Source of the DNA: Mesorhizobium sp. 113-3-3
Lineage (GTDB): Bacteria; Pseudomonadota; Alphaproteobacteria; Rhizobiales; Rhizobiaceae
DNA: 64,000 bases
Direction of reading: 5' to 3'
Assembly (NCBI RefSeq): GCF_016756495.1
Contig: NZ_AP023243.1
Coordinates: 5,956,501-6,020,500 of the forward strand
The translations under genes and the position numbers were made by a program. The notes under the pieces are model-generated. The model ran no database searches and was not told where the DNA came from. It saw only the letters and a program-made list of their open reading frames with translations. How positions within the stretch are numbered: position 1 is the stretch's first letter; each line of letters begins with the position of its first letter. This document shows, one piece after another, positions 1 to 8,524 of this stretch.

Positions 1-630
1 GAATTTGTCGGTCACCGGCTCGGAGGACAGCATGGCCGTCGACGGACCGTCGGCCTGCTGATTGTTGAAATCGACGATGGCGATGAGATTGTCGAGGCTG
101 TGGTGGGCTGCCGACATTGCCGCCTCCCAGGTCGAACCCTCTCCAAGTTCACCGTCGGACAAGAGATTGTAGACCAAGCTGTCGCTCCGCTTGCGTTTCA
201 GCCCCAGGCACATGCCTACGGCAATGCCGAGGCCGTGGCCGAGTGATCCGCCGGTGATTTCCATACCGGGCGTGTATGCCGCCATGCCCGACATCGGCAT
301 GCGGCTGTCATCGGTGCCATATGTTTCGAGCTCTTCTTCAGGCAGCACGCCCGCTTCAATCAATGCGGCGTAGAGCGCTATCGCATAATGGCCGATGGAC
401 AGCAGGAAGCGGTCGCGTTTCTCCCACAGAGTGTCCTCCGGTCGGTAGCGCAAGGCATGGAAGTAGGCGACGGCAAGCACGTCGGCCACTCCCAGCGCCT
501 GCCCGACATAGCCCTGGCCCTGGACTTGCCCCATGCGCACGGCATGCCTGCGGATGCGATAGGCGCGTTCAGCAAGGCCTACATTGCTGCCGGCTCGAGG
601 CATCTCGGTTTCAGATGCCGCATCAACCAT
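1..630 (-). CDS. Transketolase, N-terminal (TPP-binding) subunit, cut by window edge
   Basis: Only the first 210 residues are inside the window. The protein carries the thiamine-diphosphate domain of transketolase: TGGSLGHGL at about residues 126-134 and the cofactor/metal motif SDGELGEGSTWEA at about 158-170, followed by IVDFNNQQADG. The start in such a short leader is typical of the split form in which N- and C-terminal halves are separate genes, so a C-terminal subunit is expected beyond position 1. The start ATG at 630 overlaps the stop of the upstream dehydrogenase by 8 bases, indicating translational coupling. The two-carbon ketol transfer is family knowledge. The substrate is unknown; split transketolases of this kind often belong to pathways for unusual sugars rather than the central pentose phosphate pathway. 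Confidence 0.9.
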   Translation of the reverse strand, partial: MVDAASETEMPRAGSNVGLAERAYRIRRHAVRMGQVQGQGYVGQALGVADVLAVAYFHALRYRPEDTLWEKRDRFLLSIGHYAIALYAALIEAGVLPEEELETYGTDDSRMPMSGMAAYTPGMEITGGSLGHGLGIAVGMCLGLKRKRSDSLVYNLLSDGELGEGSTWEAAMSAAHHSLDNLIAIVDFNNQQADGPSTAMLSSEPVTDKF

Positions 631-1375
631 GGATCAGCATCCCGCCATTCACATCGATCACCGCGCCGGTGATATAGCTGGCCAGGTCCGATGCCAGGAA
701 CAGATAGGCTCCGGCGACGTCGCGCGCGACGCCAAGCCGGCTCAGCGGGATTCCCTTGATGATGTCGGCGCGCATGGCCTCGGTCAGCTTATCGCCGGTG
801 ATGTCGGTCTGGATCAGGCCGGGTGTCACGCAGTTGATGCGGATGCCGTCAGGTCCGAATTCGCGTGCCATGGCCTTGGCGAGCCCGAGCACACCCGCCT
901 TGGCGGCTGAATAATGCGGGCCGCCGAAGATGCCGCCGCCGCGTTGCGCGGAAACCGACGACATGCAGATGATCGAGCCGCCGCCATTTTCACGCATATG
1001 CGGGATGAAGGCCTGGCTGAGATAGAGCACGCCGCGCAGATTGACATCGAGGATGCGGTCCCAGTCGACCGGGCCGATTTCCAGTGTCTTTACGGGCTGC
1101 GTGATCCCGGCAATGTTGCACAACACCTCGACCCTTCCGAACGCTTCGGTCACTTCTGCCGCAGCCCTCTTGCAGGCATCGAGGTCGACGACATTGCAGG
1201 CGAGGCCGATGTGCTTGGGTCCAAGCGACGCCGCGGCGTCACGGGCCTGTTCCTCATCAAGGTCAAGAATTGCAATGCGCGCGCCTTGCTCCGCCATCAG
1301 CGTTGCCGTGGAGAGGCCAATTCCCCGGGGGCTCGCGGCACCCGAAATCACCACGGCCTTGCCCTTCAGCAACAT
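623..1375 (-). CDS. SDR-family NAD(P)-dependent oxidoreductase
   Basis: A 250-residue classical short-chain dehydrogenase. The nucleotide-binding loop reads SGAASPRGIG (residues 11-20). CNIAG (about 86-90) supplies the structural Asn. The catalytic Ser lies in MSSVS (about 138-142), with Tyr155 and Lys159 in HYSAAKA. An upstream ATG at 1399 exists, but GGAGA sits seven bases before the ATG at 1375, so that start is chosen. The gene lies between a lactonase-like amidohydrolase and a transketolase subunit in a sugar operon. Oxidation of a sugar or sugar-derived hydroxyl is therefore more likely than the fatty-acid 3-ketoacyl reductase role that homology searches often return. Exact substrate unknown. 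Confidence 0.88.
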   Translation of the reverse strand: MLLKGKAVVISGAASPRGIGLSTATLMAEQGARIAILDLDEEQARDAAASLGPKHIGLACNVVDLDACKRAAAEVTEAFGRVEVLCNIAGITQPVKTLEIGPVDWDRILDVNLRGVLYLSQAFIPHMRENGGGSIICMSSVSAQRGGGIFGGPHYSAAKAGVLGLAKAMAREFGPDGIRINCVTPGLIQTDITGDKLTEAMRADIIKGIPLSRLGVARDVAGAYLFLASDLASYITGAVIDVNGGMLIHG

Positions 1376-1416
1376 TTCAAAGTCTCCTGCTGTTTCCAAT
1401 TGTTTCGGCGGATGAT

Positions 1417-2310
1417 CTAGAGCCGGTAGTAGCGAGCGGCGTTGTCATGGAACAACGCAAGCCGCTCCTCGTGCGGGTAGTTTCTTGTGATCTCCTTGAA
1501 GGTGTTCACGACCGCGTCGAAGCTCGAGAAGAGCTTGTCTACCGGAAAGTTCGTCGCGAACATGCTGCGGTTGACCCCGAAGGCCGCGATCGCTTCCTCG
1601 ACATAGGGACGGATCGAGGCCGTGGTCCAGGACCAGTCGCCCATACCCAGACCTGAGATCTTGCAGGCGACGTTCGGCGCTTGCGCCAATCGGTGCATGC
1701 CCTTTTTCCAAGCATTGAAATGCTTAGGCCCGTCGACCTGCATGCCGGTGTGATTGAGAACGATCTGGACGTCAGGAAAGTCGTGCGCGAGCTGGAGAAA
1801 CTCTTCCATCTGCCAATAATAGAGCTGCAAGTCGAAGCTTAGCCGGCGCTTCGCCAGTTCCTTGAAGCCACGCCGCCATTCTGGCGTCCGGCTGACCTCG
1901 GGCCGCGCCTGATAGGTCTTGGCGGGGTCTGCATGATAGTTCATCGACTGCCGGATACCCCGAAAGTTCGGATACTCCATGTGCCGGTCGAGGAGGTCGC
2001 CGACATCGGGTTTGGACAGGTCGGCGTAGCCGACAATGCCATGCGGAAAGCCCCGCTTGTCGGCGATCTCCTGCAGCCAGCGGGTCTCACCGACCGGATC
2101 GCTAGGATCGAACCCAACGTCGAGGTGCACGGATTTCACCAGGTTCTGATTTCTGGCATCGTCCAGATAGTCGTCGAGGAGATAGCTCTTGCGGATTGCC
2201 TCGTAGTTACCGAAGGCCGCCGGCTTCACCCCGTCGGTCAGCCATGGATAGTAGTGGGTCTCCAGGTCCCAAAGGTGATGGTGCGGATCGATGAACGGCA
2301 GCTCGGCCAC
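1417..2310 (-). CDS. Amidohydrolase 2-family protein, lactonase-like
   Basis: A 297-residue TIM-barrel metal hydrolase. The N-terminus carries DPHHHLW (residues 8-14), the metal-binding HxH of the amidohydrolase-2/L-fuconolactonase group. VLNHTG lies near residue 188 and FATNFPVDKL near 250, where the family has its barrel-end Asp/His region. Family members open sugar lactones such as L-fuconolactone or L-rhamnonolactone. Placed with a dehydrogenase and a sugar ABC importer, hydrolysis of an aldonolactone made by the SDR is the simplest role, but this is inference. The stop codon TAG lies inside a 10-base sequence, GATGATCTAG on the plus strand, that recurs elsewhere in the window. Confidence 0.8.
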   Translation of the reverse strand: MAELPFIDPHHHLWDLETHYYPWLTDGVKPAAFGNYEAIRKSYLLDDYLDDARNQNLVKSVHLDVGFDPSDPVGETRWLQEIADKRGFPHGIVGYADLSKPDVGDLLDRHMEYPNFRGIRQSMNYHADPAKTYQARPEVSRTPEWRRGFKELAKRRLSFDLQLYYWQMEEFLQLAHDFPDVQIVLNHTGMQVDGPKHFNAWKKGMHRLAQAPNVACKISGLGMGDWSWTTASIRPYVEEAIAAFGVNRSMFATNFPVDKLFSSFDAVVNTFKEITRNYPHEERLALFHDNAARYYRL

Positions 2311-2375
2311 GGATCGGGTTCCTTGCTCGGGTGGTGGACCCGCCTGCCTGTGCCGGCGGGTCCGTTCGGTGACGG

Positions 2376-3338
2376 TCAGTTGCTTGGCGGGAAGACGCGG
2401 GCGATGACCTTCTTGGCCTCGGCGCTGTCGACCTTGTCGGCGGTGACGAGCGGCATGACCAGCGCCAGGTCCTGGGTCACCTTCGCGCCCGTCAGCGCAT
2501 TGTAGACCTGCTGGGTGCCATCGATGCCCTGGCCCACCGCCTCCTGGAAGAAGATGCCCTGGATCGCGCCCTTCTTGAGCAGTGCGATCGTGGTCGGCGA
2601 GCCGTCGGCGACGGTGATGCCGATCTTGCCGGTCAGGCCGCGGGTTTCGACCACCTTGGCGGCGCCGGTGCCGGCTTCATCATACATGCCGTAGATGGCC
2701 TTGACGTCGGGATTGGCGGTCAAAAGGTCGTTTGCCTGGGTGACGGCCTCGTTGATCGTCAGGCCGCGCGTCTCCAGCATCTGGACGAGGTCACATCCGT
2801 CGGCGGCAAAAGCCTCCTTGGCGCCCTTGAGATATTTTTGCGCATTCTCGCGATCTTGCGGCAGCGACAGCATTCCCACCTTGTTGCCGCCGCGCTCCTT
2901 GGCGAGCTCGCAGGTGAATCTGCCTTGCGCCTTGCCGGTCTCGTAATTGTTCGCGGTGACCGCGGATGTGTAGTTGGTCAGGCCCGGCTGCGGCCCGATG
3001 CCGGCGAAGGCGATCGGCACCTTCTGCTTTTCCAGATAGTCGAGCAGCGGCGGTGTCGACGTCGAGCTGACCGGGCCGATCACGATGGCCGCGACGCCCT
3101 TGGTCACCGCGGTCCGTGCATTGTCCATCTGCTTGGCCGGCGAGTTCTCCGACGTGTACTCGACATAGTCCATGCCGAGCTCCTTGGCCTTCTGCTTCAC
3201 GCCGAAGCCGACCCATTGCCAGTAGGAGATGTCCAGCGACGGGGCGATGTAGGCGACGGTCTTCCTGTCCTCGGCGTGAGACGTGCTGGCCAAGGCGGTC
3301 GCCGCCAGTGCTGCAAGTAGTATGGTCTTCAACTTCAT
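2376..3338 (-). CDS. Sugar ABC transporter, periplasmic binding protein (RbsB type)
   Basis: A 320-residue protein with a cleavable signal peptide ([22 protein letters not shown]) followed by a type I periplasmic-binding fold. It matches the ribose/galactose group in the start of the mature domain ([19 protein letters not shown]), the ligand-loop region [14 protein letters not shown], and the hinge region [18 protein letters not shown]. It is the first of three importer genes in reading order after the ATPase and permease. The 22-base gap to the permease stop leaves room only for its own ribosome site. It should bind the imported sugar in the periplasm; the ligand cannot be read from sequence. 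Confidence 0.88.
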   Translation of the reverse strand: MKLKTILLAALAATALASTSHAEDRKTVAYIAPSLDISYWQWVGFGVKQKAKELGMDYVEYTSENSPAKQMDNARTAVTKGVAAIVIGPVSSTSTPPLLDYLEKQKVPIAFAGIGPQPGLTNYTSAVTANNYETGKAQGRFTCELAKERGGNKVGMLSLPQDRENAQKYLKGAKEAFAADGCDLVQMLETRGLTINEAVTQANDLLTANPDVKAIYGMYDEAGTGAAKVVETRGLTGKIGITVADGSPTTIALLKKGAIQGIFFQEAVGQGIDGTQQVYNALTGAKVTQDLALVMPLVTADKVDSAEAKKVIARVFPPSN

Positions 3339-3360
3339 CTTGGTTCCTCCCTTTGATGAT

Positions 3361-4365
3361 CTAGAGTCTGCTCTTGTTGCTGAAGCGGTCGATCAGCACC
3401 GCAAGCAGGATTGCGGCGCCGGTGACGGAGCCTTGCCAGAAGCTGTTCACCCCGACGAGGTTCACGCCGTTCTGGATGCAGGTGATCATCAGTGCGCCGA
3501 GCACCGCACCGATCGCGCTGCCCGTTCCGCCAAAGAGGCTGGCCCCACCGATGACGACGGCGGCGATCGCCTGCAGCATCAGGCTGGCGCCTGCCGTGGC
3601 CTCGGCGTTGAGGATGTAGCTGACGGTCAATAGCCCGGCGAAAGAGGCAAGCAGGCTCGAAGCGACATAGGCCGCGAACTTGATGCGAAGCACCGGGATG
3701 CCGAGCAGCCGGGCGGCGATCGCCGACGAGCCGACGGCGTAGAACCAGCGCCCGAGCACGACCTTGCGCAGCACATATTCCAGCACGACCATCAGGATGA
3801 CGCAGAACAGCAGATGGTTCGGGATGCCGGGAACCATCTCGCCGGAATTCAGCAGCCAGAAATCCGGTGCGCCGATCGGCATCGAGCGACCGTTGGTAAC
3901 GATGAAGGCCAGGCTGCCCGCCACCGCGTAGGTGATGAGCGTGACGACGAAAGGGGCGAGCCTGACGACTGTGACGAGAAATCCGTTGATCGCTCCGAAA
4001 ACCAGCCCGACGGCGAGGCCGGCAAGGCTGGCGGTAAGACCGTCCGCGCCATTGGCCATTGCCAGCGCCGTCACCATTCCGGTCAGCGAGAACACCGAGC
4101 CGACCGAAAGATCGATGCCGCCGGTGACCACGACCAGGAAGACGCCGAGCGACATGATGATGAGCGGCGCCGCTGCCTGGATGATGTTCTGGACGTTGCC
4201 CATGCTGAGTGCCGCGGGCACGAACATGCCGACGGCCAGCAGCAGCACGACGATCGCTCCGGCGATCGCGGCCTCCGTGCGGTAGACCAGGAGAATTCCC
4301 GGAGCGCGCGTCTTGGTGCTGCGGACCTTGCCGGTCGTTGCGGCGCCGTTGGTTGCGTCGGTCAT
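3361..4365 (-). CDS. Sugar ABC transporter permease (RbsC type)
   Basis: A 334-residue polytopic inner-membrane protein of the RbsC/XylH family. The first hydrophobic segment is [20 protein letters not shown]. The family stretch [15 protein letters not shown] follows, then [22 protein letters not shown] near the C-terminus. The reading frame extends upstream to 4731, but that extension is antisense-like to the ATPase. ATG at 4365 overlaps the ATPase stop as ATGA, so this start is used. The permease should form the translocation path with the ATPase encoded upstream. Its TAG stop is also supplied by a copy of GATGATCTAG. Confidence 0.9.
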   Translation of the reverse strand: MTDATNGAATTGKVRSTKTRAPGILLVYRTEAAIAGAIVVLLLAVGMFVPAALSMGNVQNIIQAAAPLIIMSLGVFLVVVTGGIDLSVGSVFSLTGMVTALAMANGADGLTASLAGLAVGLVFGAINGFLVTVVRLAPFVVTLITYAVAGSLAFIVTNGRSMPIGAPDFWLLNSGEMVPGIPNHLLFCVILMVVLEYVLRKVVLGRWFYAVGSSAIAARLLGIPVLRIKFAAYVASSLLASFAGLLTVSYILNAEATAGASLMLQAIAAVVIGGASLFGGTGSAIGAVLGALMITCIQNGVNLVGVNSFWQGSVTGAAILLAVLIDRFSNKSRL

Positions 4366-5888
4366 GCTGCCATCCCCGTCAGTTCGGCGAGCCCGTCTTC
4401 GGTGTAGTGGTCTTCCGGCAGGAATCCCTTTGGCCGCCCATCGGTGTCGAAGGCAAAGATGGCATCGCACAGTTCGAGCAGTTCGACGTTCTCGGTCGAC
4501 CACCAGACGATGATCGCGCCGGCGTCCGCCATCTCGCGGATCAGTGCGTAGATGTCGTGCTTGGTACCGATGTCGACGCCACGCGTCGGCTCTTCCAGCA
4601 CCACCATACGCAGCGGCAGCCCGAGCCAGCGCGCCACGATGAGCTTCTGCTGGTTGCCGCCCGACAGCGAGGCAGGCAGGTCCCAGATCGAGCCGGCCTT
4701 CAATTTCAGCGCCGAAACGAGATCGCTGCATTCCTGTCTTTCGGCGCCGCTGACGATCCGTCGCCTGTCGCGGACCCTACGCGCGGCAAGCACGTTGTCG
4801 ACGATCGGAAGCTGCGAGAGGATGCCTTTCGTTGCACGGTCACCCGAGACGAAGCCGATGCCGGCGCGCGCCGCCGCCGCCGGGGATGGGAAGCTTTCGC
4901 CAAACCCGTCGCCGGCGAGGCGCCAGCCGGCGCCCCTGCCGGCACCGACAAGGGGAGCGATCAGGCCCGTCGGACCCGCCGGTGCACCAGCCAGGCCAAG
5001 GATAGTCCCCGGCCAAACTTCCATCCTGGCATCGTCCGGCCCGAGGAATTCAATCGGGGTGCCGTGGGGGACCTGCCCCTGCAATCTGTGCCGGGATCCC
5101 GAACGTTGCGCTGGCTGTCCCATCTGCTGAACGATCTGGGCGTCGCTCAGCAAGGCAATCGAGGTCGCATTCGCAACCGTGACGCCATCGCGCAGAATGG
5201 TGCAGACATCGCAGAGTTCGCGGATTTCCCGCATCCGGTGCGAAACAAAGACGATGCCGATGCCCTCCTCATGCGCCAGCCGCCTGAGCACCGAGAAAAG
5301 CTTGGCCGTCTCGCCGGCGGTCAGATTGGCGGTGGGCTCGTCGAGAAGCAGCACCTCGGCGCCTGTCGAAAGCGCGCGGGCGATCTCGACGATCTGCCCT
5401 TCATGCAGGGACAATTTGCGCGCCGGCAGATCGACGATCTCTTCGCCGATCTCCGGATCGATCAGGCGCAGCGCATGGATGGCAATCTCGCGCATGTGGC
5501 GCTGGCTGCTGCGCGAGAAACCGGACCTTGCATGCACGATCCCGATGTTCTCGGCGACCGACAGTTCGGACAGCAGCGCCAATTCCTGATGCACCACCGC
5601 GATGATCGGGCCGGCATTGCCGGCCTTGGTGGAAGCCAAACGGATGTCGCCGCCATCGCGGGACGTGAGACCGGTGATGATGCGGATAAGGGTGCTTTTG
5701 CCGGCGCCGTTGCCGCCCAGGAGCGCGTGGATTTCACCAGCCCGGACCTGAAAGCTCACGCCCCGCAGGACATGGGTTGCACCATAGCTCTTCTCGACAT
5801 TGGAAGCCTCGATCAGAAGCTTGTCGGTGAATACCTGTCCGGCCGCCGGCACAGTGCCGCCGCCGCCCAGGTTCTGGGCCGGTTCCAT
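4362..5888 (-). CDS. Sugar ABC transporter, double ATP-binding protein (RbsA/MglA type)
   Basis: A 508-residue tandem ATPase. The first domain has Walker A GGNGAGKST, signature LSLHEGQIVEIARAL and Walker B VLLLDEPTA. The second has a good signature (SLSGGNQQKLIVARW) and Walker B (MVVLEEPTRGVDIGTK), but its P-loop region reads GAPAGPTGLIAPLVG. The family normally has GLVGSGRTEL there, so this is more degenerate than usual and lacks the GKS/T. One active and one degenerate site is normal for the RbsA group. It is the first gene of the operon, directly downstream of the intergenic region shared with the divergent LysR gene. Confidence 0.9.
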   Translation of the reverse strand: MEPAQNLGGGGTVPAAGQVFTDKLLIEASNVEKSYGATHVLRGVSFQVRAGEIHALLGGNGAGKSTLIRIITGLTSRDGGDIRLASTKAGNAGPIIAVVHQELALLSELSVAENIGIVHARSGFSRSSQRHMREIAIHALRLIDPEIGEEIVDLPARKLSLHEGQIVEIARALSTGAEVLLLDEPTANLTAGETAKLFSVLRRLAHEEGIGIVFVSHRMREIRELCDVCTILRDGVTVANATSIALLSDAQIVQQMGQPAQRSGSRHRLQGQVPHGTPIEFLGPDDARMEVWPGTILGLAGAPAGPTGLIAPLVGAGRGAGWRLAGDGFGESFPSPAAAARAGIGFVSGDRATKGILSQLPIVDNVLAARRVRDRRRIVSGAERQECSDLVSALKLKAGSIWDLPASLSGGNQQKLIVARWLGLPLRMVVLEEPTRGVDIGTKHDIYALIREMADAGAIIVWWSTENVELLELCDAIFAFDTDGRPKGFLPEDHYTEDGLAELTGMAA

Positions 5889-5992
5889 CCTGCATCTCCT
5901 CCCGAGATCGCAGGAATGATGCGGCCGATTGACATTCGGCTCAATTCTCGATTCTTAACATTTTGTGTAGCTGAGCTTAACTGACGAAGACG
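5889..5992. promoter_or_regulatory. Divergent promoter region, candidate LysR operator
   Basis: This 104-base gap separates the sugar operon from its divergent LysR regulator, the usual arrangement for LysR control. CTTAAC occurs twice in the same orientation at 5954-5959 and 5976-5981, 22 bases apart, roughly two helical turns. That spacing suits binding of a regulator on one face of DNA. No footprint-level claim can be made from sequence alone. Confidence 0.35.
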
Positions 5993-6967
5993 ATGTCCGA
6001 CATCAAATTCAATTCGATGACGCATTTCGAGGCGGTCGCACGGCTCGGCGGCGTCGCCAAGGCGGCGCAGGAATTGCAGGTGACGCCTTCGGCCGTCAGC
6101 CAGCAGTTGCGCTTGCTCGAGCAGCAGCTCGGCGTGCGCCTCTTCCAGCGCGAAAAACGCCATCTCTCGCTGACGATCGACGGCGAACGGCTTTTTCAAA
6201 CCACCACACAGGCTTTCGAGTCTATACGCGAGGTGCGAAACGCCATCGTGCGGCAGCGCGAGAGCTTTCAGCTCAGCATCCGTGTCAGTCCGTCTTTCGG
6301 CGAGAAATGGCTGGCACCTCGATTGGCCGAATTCAGCAGGGACTATCCCAGCTGGAATTTGCGAGTCGATGCGACACCCAATTTCTCCGACTTCGAAACG
6401 GAGGTCATCGATCTCGACCTTCGTTACGGTGACGGCGGTTGGGCCGGCCTTTATTCGGATTGCGTCGTCAACGACCTGATCCTGCCCATGTGCTCGCCGT
6501 CCTATCTTGCCGAACTCCGCGCGCTCTCCTCCGATCCCCGCGAGCAGCTTCGCCAAGCGAGACTGATCGACAGCGTGAAATCTTATTTCCGTTGGGACTA
6601 CTGGCTGCCGCGCAACGGTATCCAGGGCGCCCGTATGACCTACCCCTATCGTTTCGACCGCTCGTCGATGTCGGTTCAGTTGGCTAAGGATGGGGCGGGA
6701 GTGGTCCTGGAAAGCACATCCATCGCATTCGAGGATCTGTTGTCAGGTGTTCTGGTGCCGGTCTCGACCGAGTTCGACGTCATAGAGTTTCCGGGCTATT
6801 GGCTGGTCTGTCCTTCGCGGCATATGAACCGGCGCGCGGTTCGCCTGTATTCGGAATGGGTGTCACGAGTCGGCAAGCGCGATACCGACCTGGCACGCCA
6901 GTTTCTGGCGGAGAAGCAACTGCGAATTTCGTTCGAACGACGCCCGCATTTCGGCACATCCGCCTAA
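5993..6967 (+). CDS. LysR-family transcriptional regulator (GcvA-like)
   Basis: A 324-residue regulator. The N-terminal winged helix is clear (HFEAVARLGGVAKAAQELQV, then TPSAVSQQLRLLEQQLGVRLF at about residues 10-50). The C-terminal part is a type II periplasmic-binding-like effector domain, with IDLDLRYGDGGWAGL typical of the GcvA subgroup. It is divergent from the sugar ABC/transketolase operon and is the likely regulator of that operon, with the pathway sugar or an intermediate as coinducer. It is the last intact gene before the decayed mobile-element region. Confidence 0.88.
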   Translation: MSDIKFNSMTHFEAVARLGGVAKAAQELQVTPSAVSQQLRLLEQQLGVRLFQREKRHLSLTIDGERLFQTTTQAFESIREVRNAIVRQRESFQLSIRVSPSFGEKWLAPRLAEFSRDYPSWNLRVDATPNFSDFETEVIDLDLRYGDGGWAGLYSDCVVNDLILPMCSPSYLAELRALSSDPREQLRQARLIDSVKSYFRWDYWLPRNGIQGARMTYPYRFDRSSMSVQLAKDGAGVVLESTSIAFEDLLSGVLVPVSTEFDVIEFPGYWLVCPSRHMNRRAVRLYSEWVSRVGKRDTDLARQFLAEKQLRISFERRPHFGTSA

Positions 6968-7254
6968 TACGACCAGAGACGGCGAGAGCACAAAGCTGTC
7001 TGGCCTCATTCTGTGACACAAACCCACTAGTCTAGCGCCTTGTCTCGCGTCAATGTGCGGTGACTTAGGCATCCAATGGTTCAGGTATTCGCAAGTCTGG
7101 GCGACAACACAAGGACGGCCTAACAATTCTCACGAGTCATATTAGCCCATGAGGATCTGAATCCGCGGCTATTTCTGGCGACCGGAGAACGTCAGGTCGA
7201 TTGTGTGGTCGTGCGACTTGACGAGCTTCCTTGAGCTCTCTGCTTTCGGCACTG
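6968..7254. other. Gene-free stretch at the left edge of the element remnant
   Basis: No coding frame with family resemblance is visible. The stretch may contain the junction between chromosome and the decayed mobile element, since the LysR gene before it is intact and everything after it up to 8300 is broken. I looked for a copy of the guaA 3' end (the expected attachment repeat) and did not find one. Confidence 0.4.
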
Positions 7255-7836
7255 TCATGCTTCGACATCTCCTGCTTGCCTATCGCCCCGAACAAGTCGT
7301 CGGTGTGCCTCGCCATATTCCCGGCCCAGTCGTTTGACGACATCGGCAGCAGGCTCGAAGCTAGTTGCGGCGCCGATGCCCTGACCCGCACCCCAGATGT
7401 CTCTCCACACCTTTCTCGCAGTGCCCCCCTCGCAGCTGACCTACGGAATCGTCTGCAGGAGATTTTCCGGATCGAGGCCTGCGTTCCAGATCGACGACTT
7501 GAGGTAGTTAGCGCTTATCCCGGAGACGAGAGGCGCATAGACGATGTCGTCGGCGGTTCCGTTGACGACCATCTACTTGTGTCCGAGGGTCGCGTTGGCT
7601 TCCTGTGTCGCGATGAACGCCGAGCCGACATACGTAAGGTCGGCGCCTAGCGCTTTGGCTGCAATTATCGCCCGTCCCGTCGCAATCGTGCCCGACAGCG
7701 CCAGCGGGCCTGCGAACCATGACCGTGGCTCCTGCACCAGCGCAAAGGCGCGATGGTGCCCGCATGCCGCCTGTGCCTGCAGCGACCGGACCGACAGCGC
7801 CTTGCGAAGGGGCGTTGTATAGATTTCGCAACTCAT
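7255..7836 (-). pseudogene. Nitronate monooxygenase (2-nitropropane dioxygenase) remnant
   Basis: Read on the minus strand, the frame ending at 7255 carries the C-terminal half of nitronate monooxygenase: AFALVQEPRSWFAGPLALSG, then GADLTYVGSAFIATQEANA, MVVNGTADDIVYAPLVSGIS, ANYLKSSIWNAGLDPENLL and DIWGAGQGIGA. In-frame TAG stops interrupt it at 7573-7575 and 7441-7443. The preceding GAVGPVAAGTGGM motif lies in a different frame near 7780, showing a frameshift. The FMN-binding N-terminal half is missing. The intact family oxidises alkyl nitronates using FMN; this copy cannot make a full enzyme. Confidence 0.82.
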
Positions 7837-7942
7837 GCCCCAAGGGCGGCAAATTCCTCATCATCGGCGGCCTGATACCCCGCGCAACGGATCCGGGGAG
7901 GTTGTTCGCATTGGCATTTTCGGTATCGACAACCGTAGTGCT

Positions 7943-8209
7943 TTTCTTGCAAGCGATGCGTAATTGCTCGTGCGACGGTGTTGCAGGGACGAGCAGTCGC
8001 GCACCGAGGTCGGCGATACCTCGGGCGGTGACATACTGCTCAAGGTAGATGGGCATCAGCAGCATCGGCAACCAGAGTGTGAGGCATCTGCCGGCAATGC
8101 TGTTGCTGTCGTTGGAGATGCATATGCTTGCTGACGCCAAAATGCTGTCGATGTCGGCCGCCGCCCATATCGCCATCTTGATGCGCCTGCCCCGGGACCG
8201 GCTCCTAAG
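7943..8209 (-). pseudogene. Glycosyltransferase (GT28/MGT-like) C-terminal fragment
   Basis: The minus-strand frame reads AAADIDSILASASICISNDS, then LWLPMLLMPIYLEQYVTARG and IADLGARL. This resembles the acceptor-distal end of UDP-glycosyltransferases of the MGT/MurG fold, where the family has a stranded 'vISngG.nT...GvPmlllP...EQ..tA..l..lGAg' pattern. The frame is closed upstream by a stop at 8210-8212 and then runs without a stop into nitronate monooxygenase-like sequence. Two unrelated remnants have therefore probably been joined by a deletion. Assignment rests on the pattern only. Confidence 0.4.
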
Positions 8210-8301
8210 TCAGCCCCTGTCGTCGAATCGGCCGCCGGGTTCGAAAGGGTCCGCTCGGCCAGCTTGGCGTGCAGTTGCCGCCAGCATGAAAAAACTCAAA
8301 T

Positions 8302-8523
8302 CTAAGCCTCTTCCTTCTTTGCTTTGGCAAAGCCGCGATCGGCTGCGATAAACCGCTCAAGCATCGGCACGATCAGGCGCGTTGGATTGGCAGATGACTG
8401 CCCGGTCTCGCGCCCAAGGATTTCTGCGTATTTCACCAAATCGCGATGCAGAGGCGCTGGCAGCTCGACCGTGATCTTGACAGGCTTGTCGTCGGCGATC
8501 GTTGCGAGTTTCAATTTGGCCAT
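8302..8523 (-). CDS. DUF2274 family protein of the trb cluster
   Basis: A 73-residue protein. The conserved core KPVKITVELPAPLHRDLVKY and ILGRETGQ resembles a short ribbon-helix-helix-like protein, and LIVPMLERFIAADRGFAKA forms the C-terminal helix. DUF2274 genes commonly follow trbI in alphaproteobacterial ICEs and plasmids. The ATG at 8523 lies one base beyond the trbI stop, so it is the last gene of the translationally coupled trb run. The exact role is not known. The frame is intact even though its surroundings are decayed. Confidence 0.8.
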   Translation of the reverse strand: MAKLKLATIADDKPVKITVELPAPLHRDLVKYAEILGRETGQSSANPTRLIVPMLERFIAADRGFAKAKKEEA

Positions 8524-8524
8524 G

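Noticed and set aside
4362..5888. Degenerate second P-loop of the sugar ATPase as a loss-of-function sign
   Set aside because: A degenerate second ATP site is normal in the RbsA/MglA family, and the signature and Walker B motifs remain.
6968..8300. Copy of the guaA 3' end as the distal attachment site
   Set aside because: I compared the sequence around the guaA stop with this region by eye and saw no matching stretch beyond a few bases. A computed search would be needed to exclude a short core.
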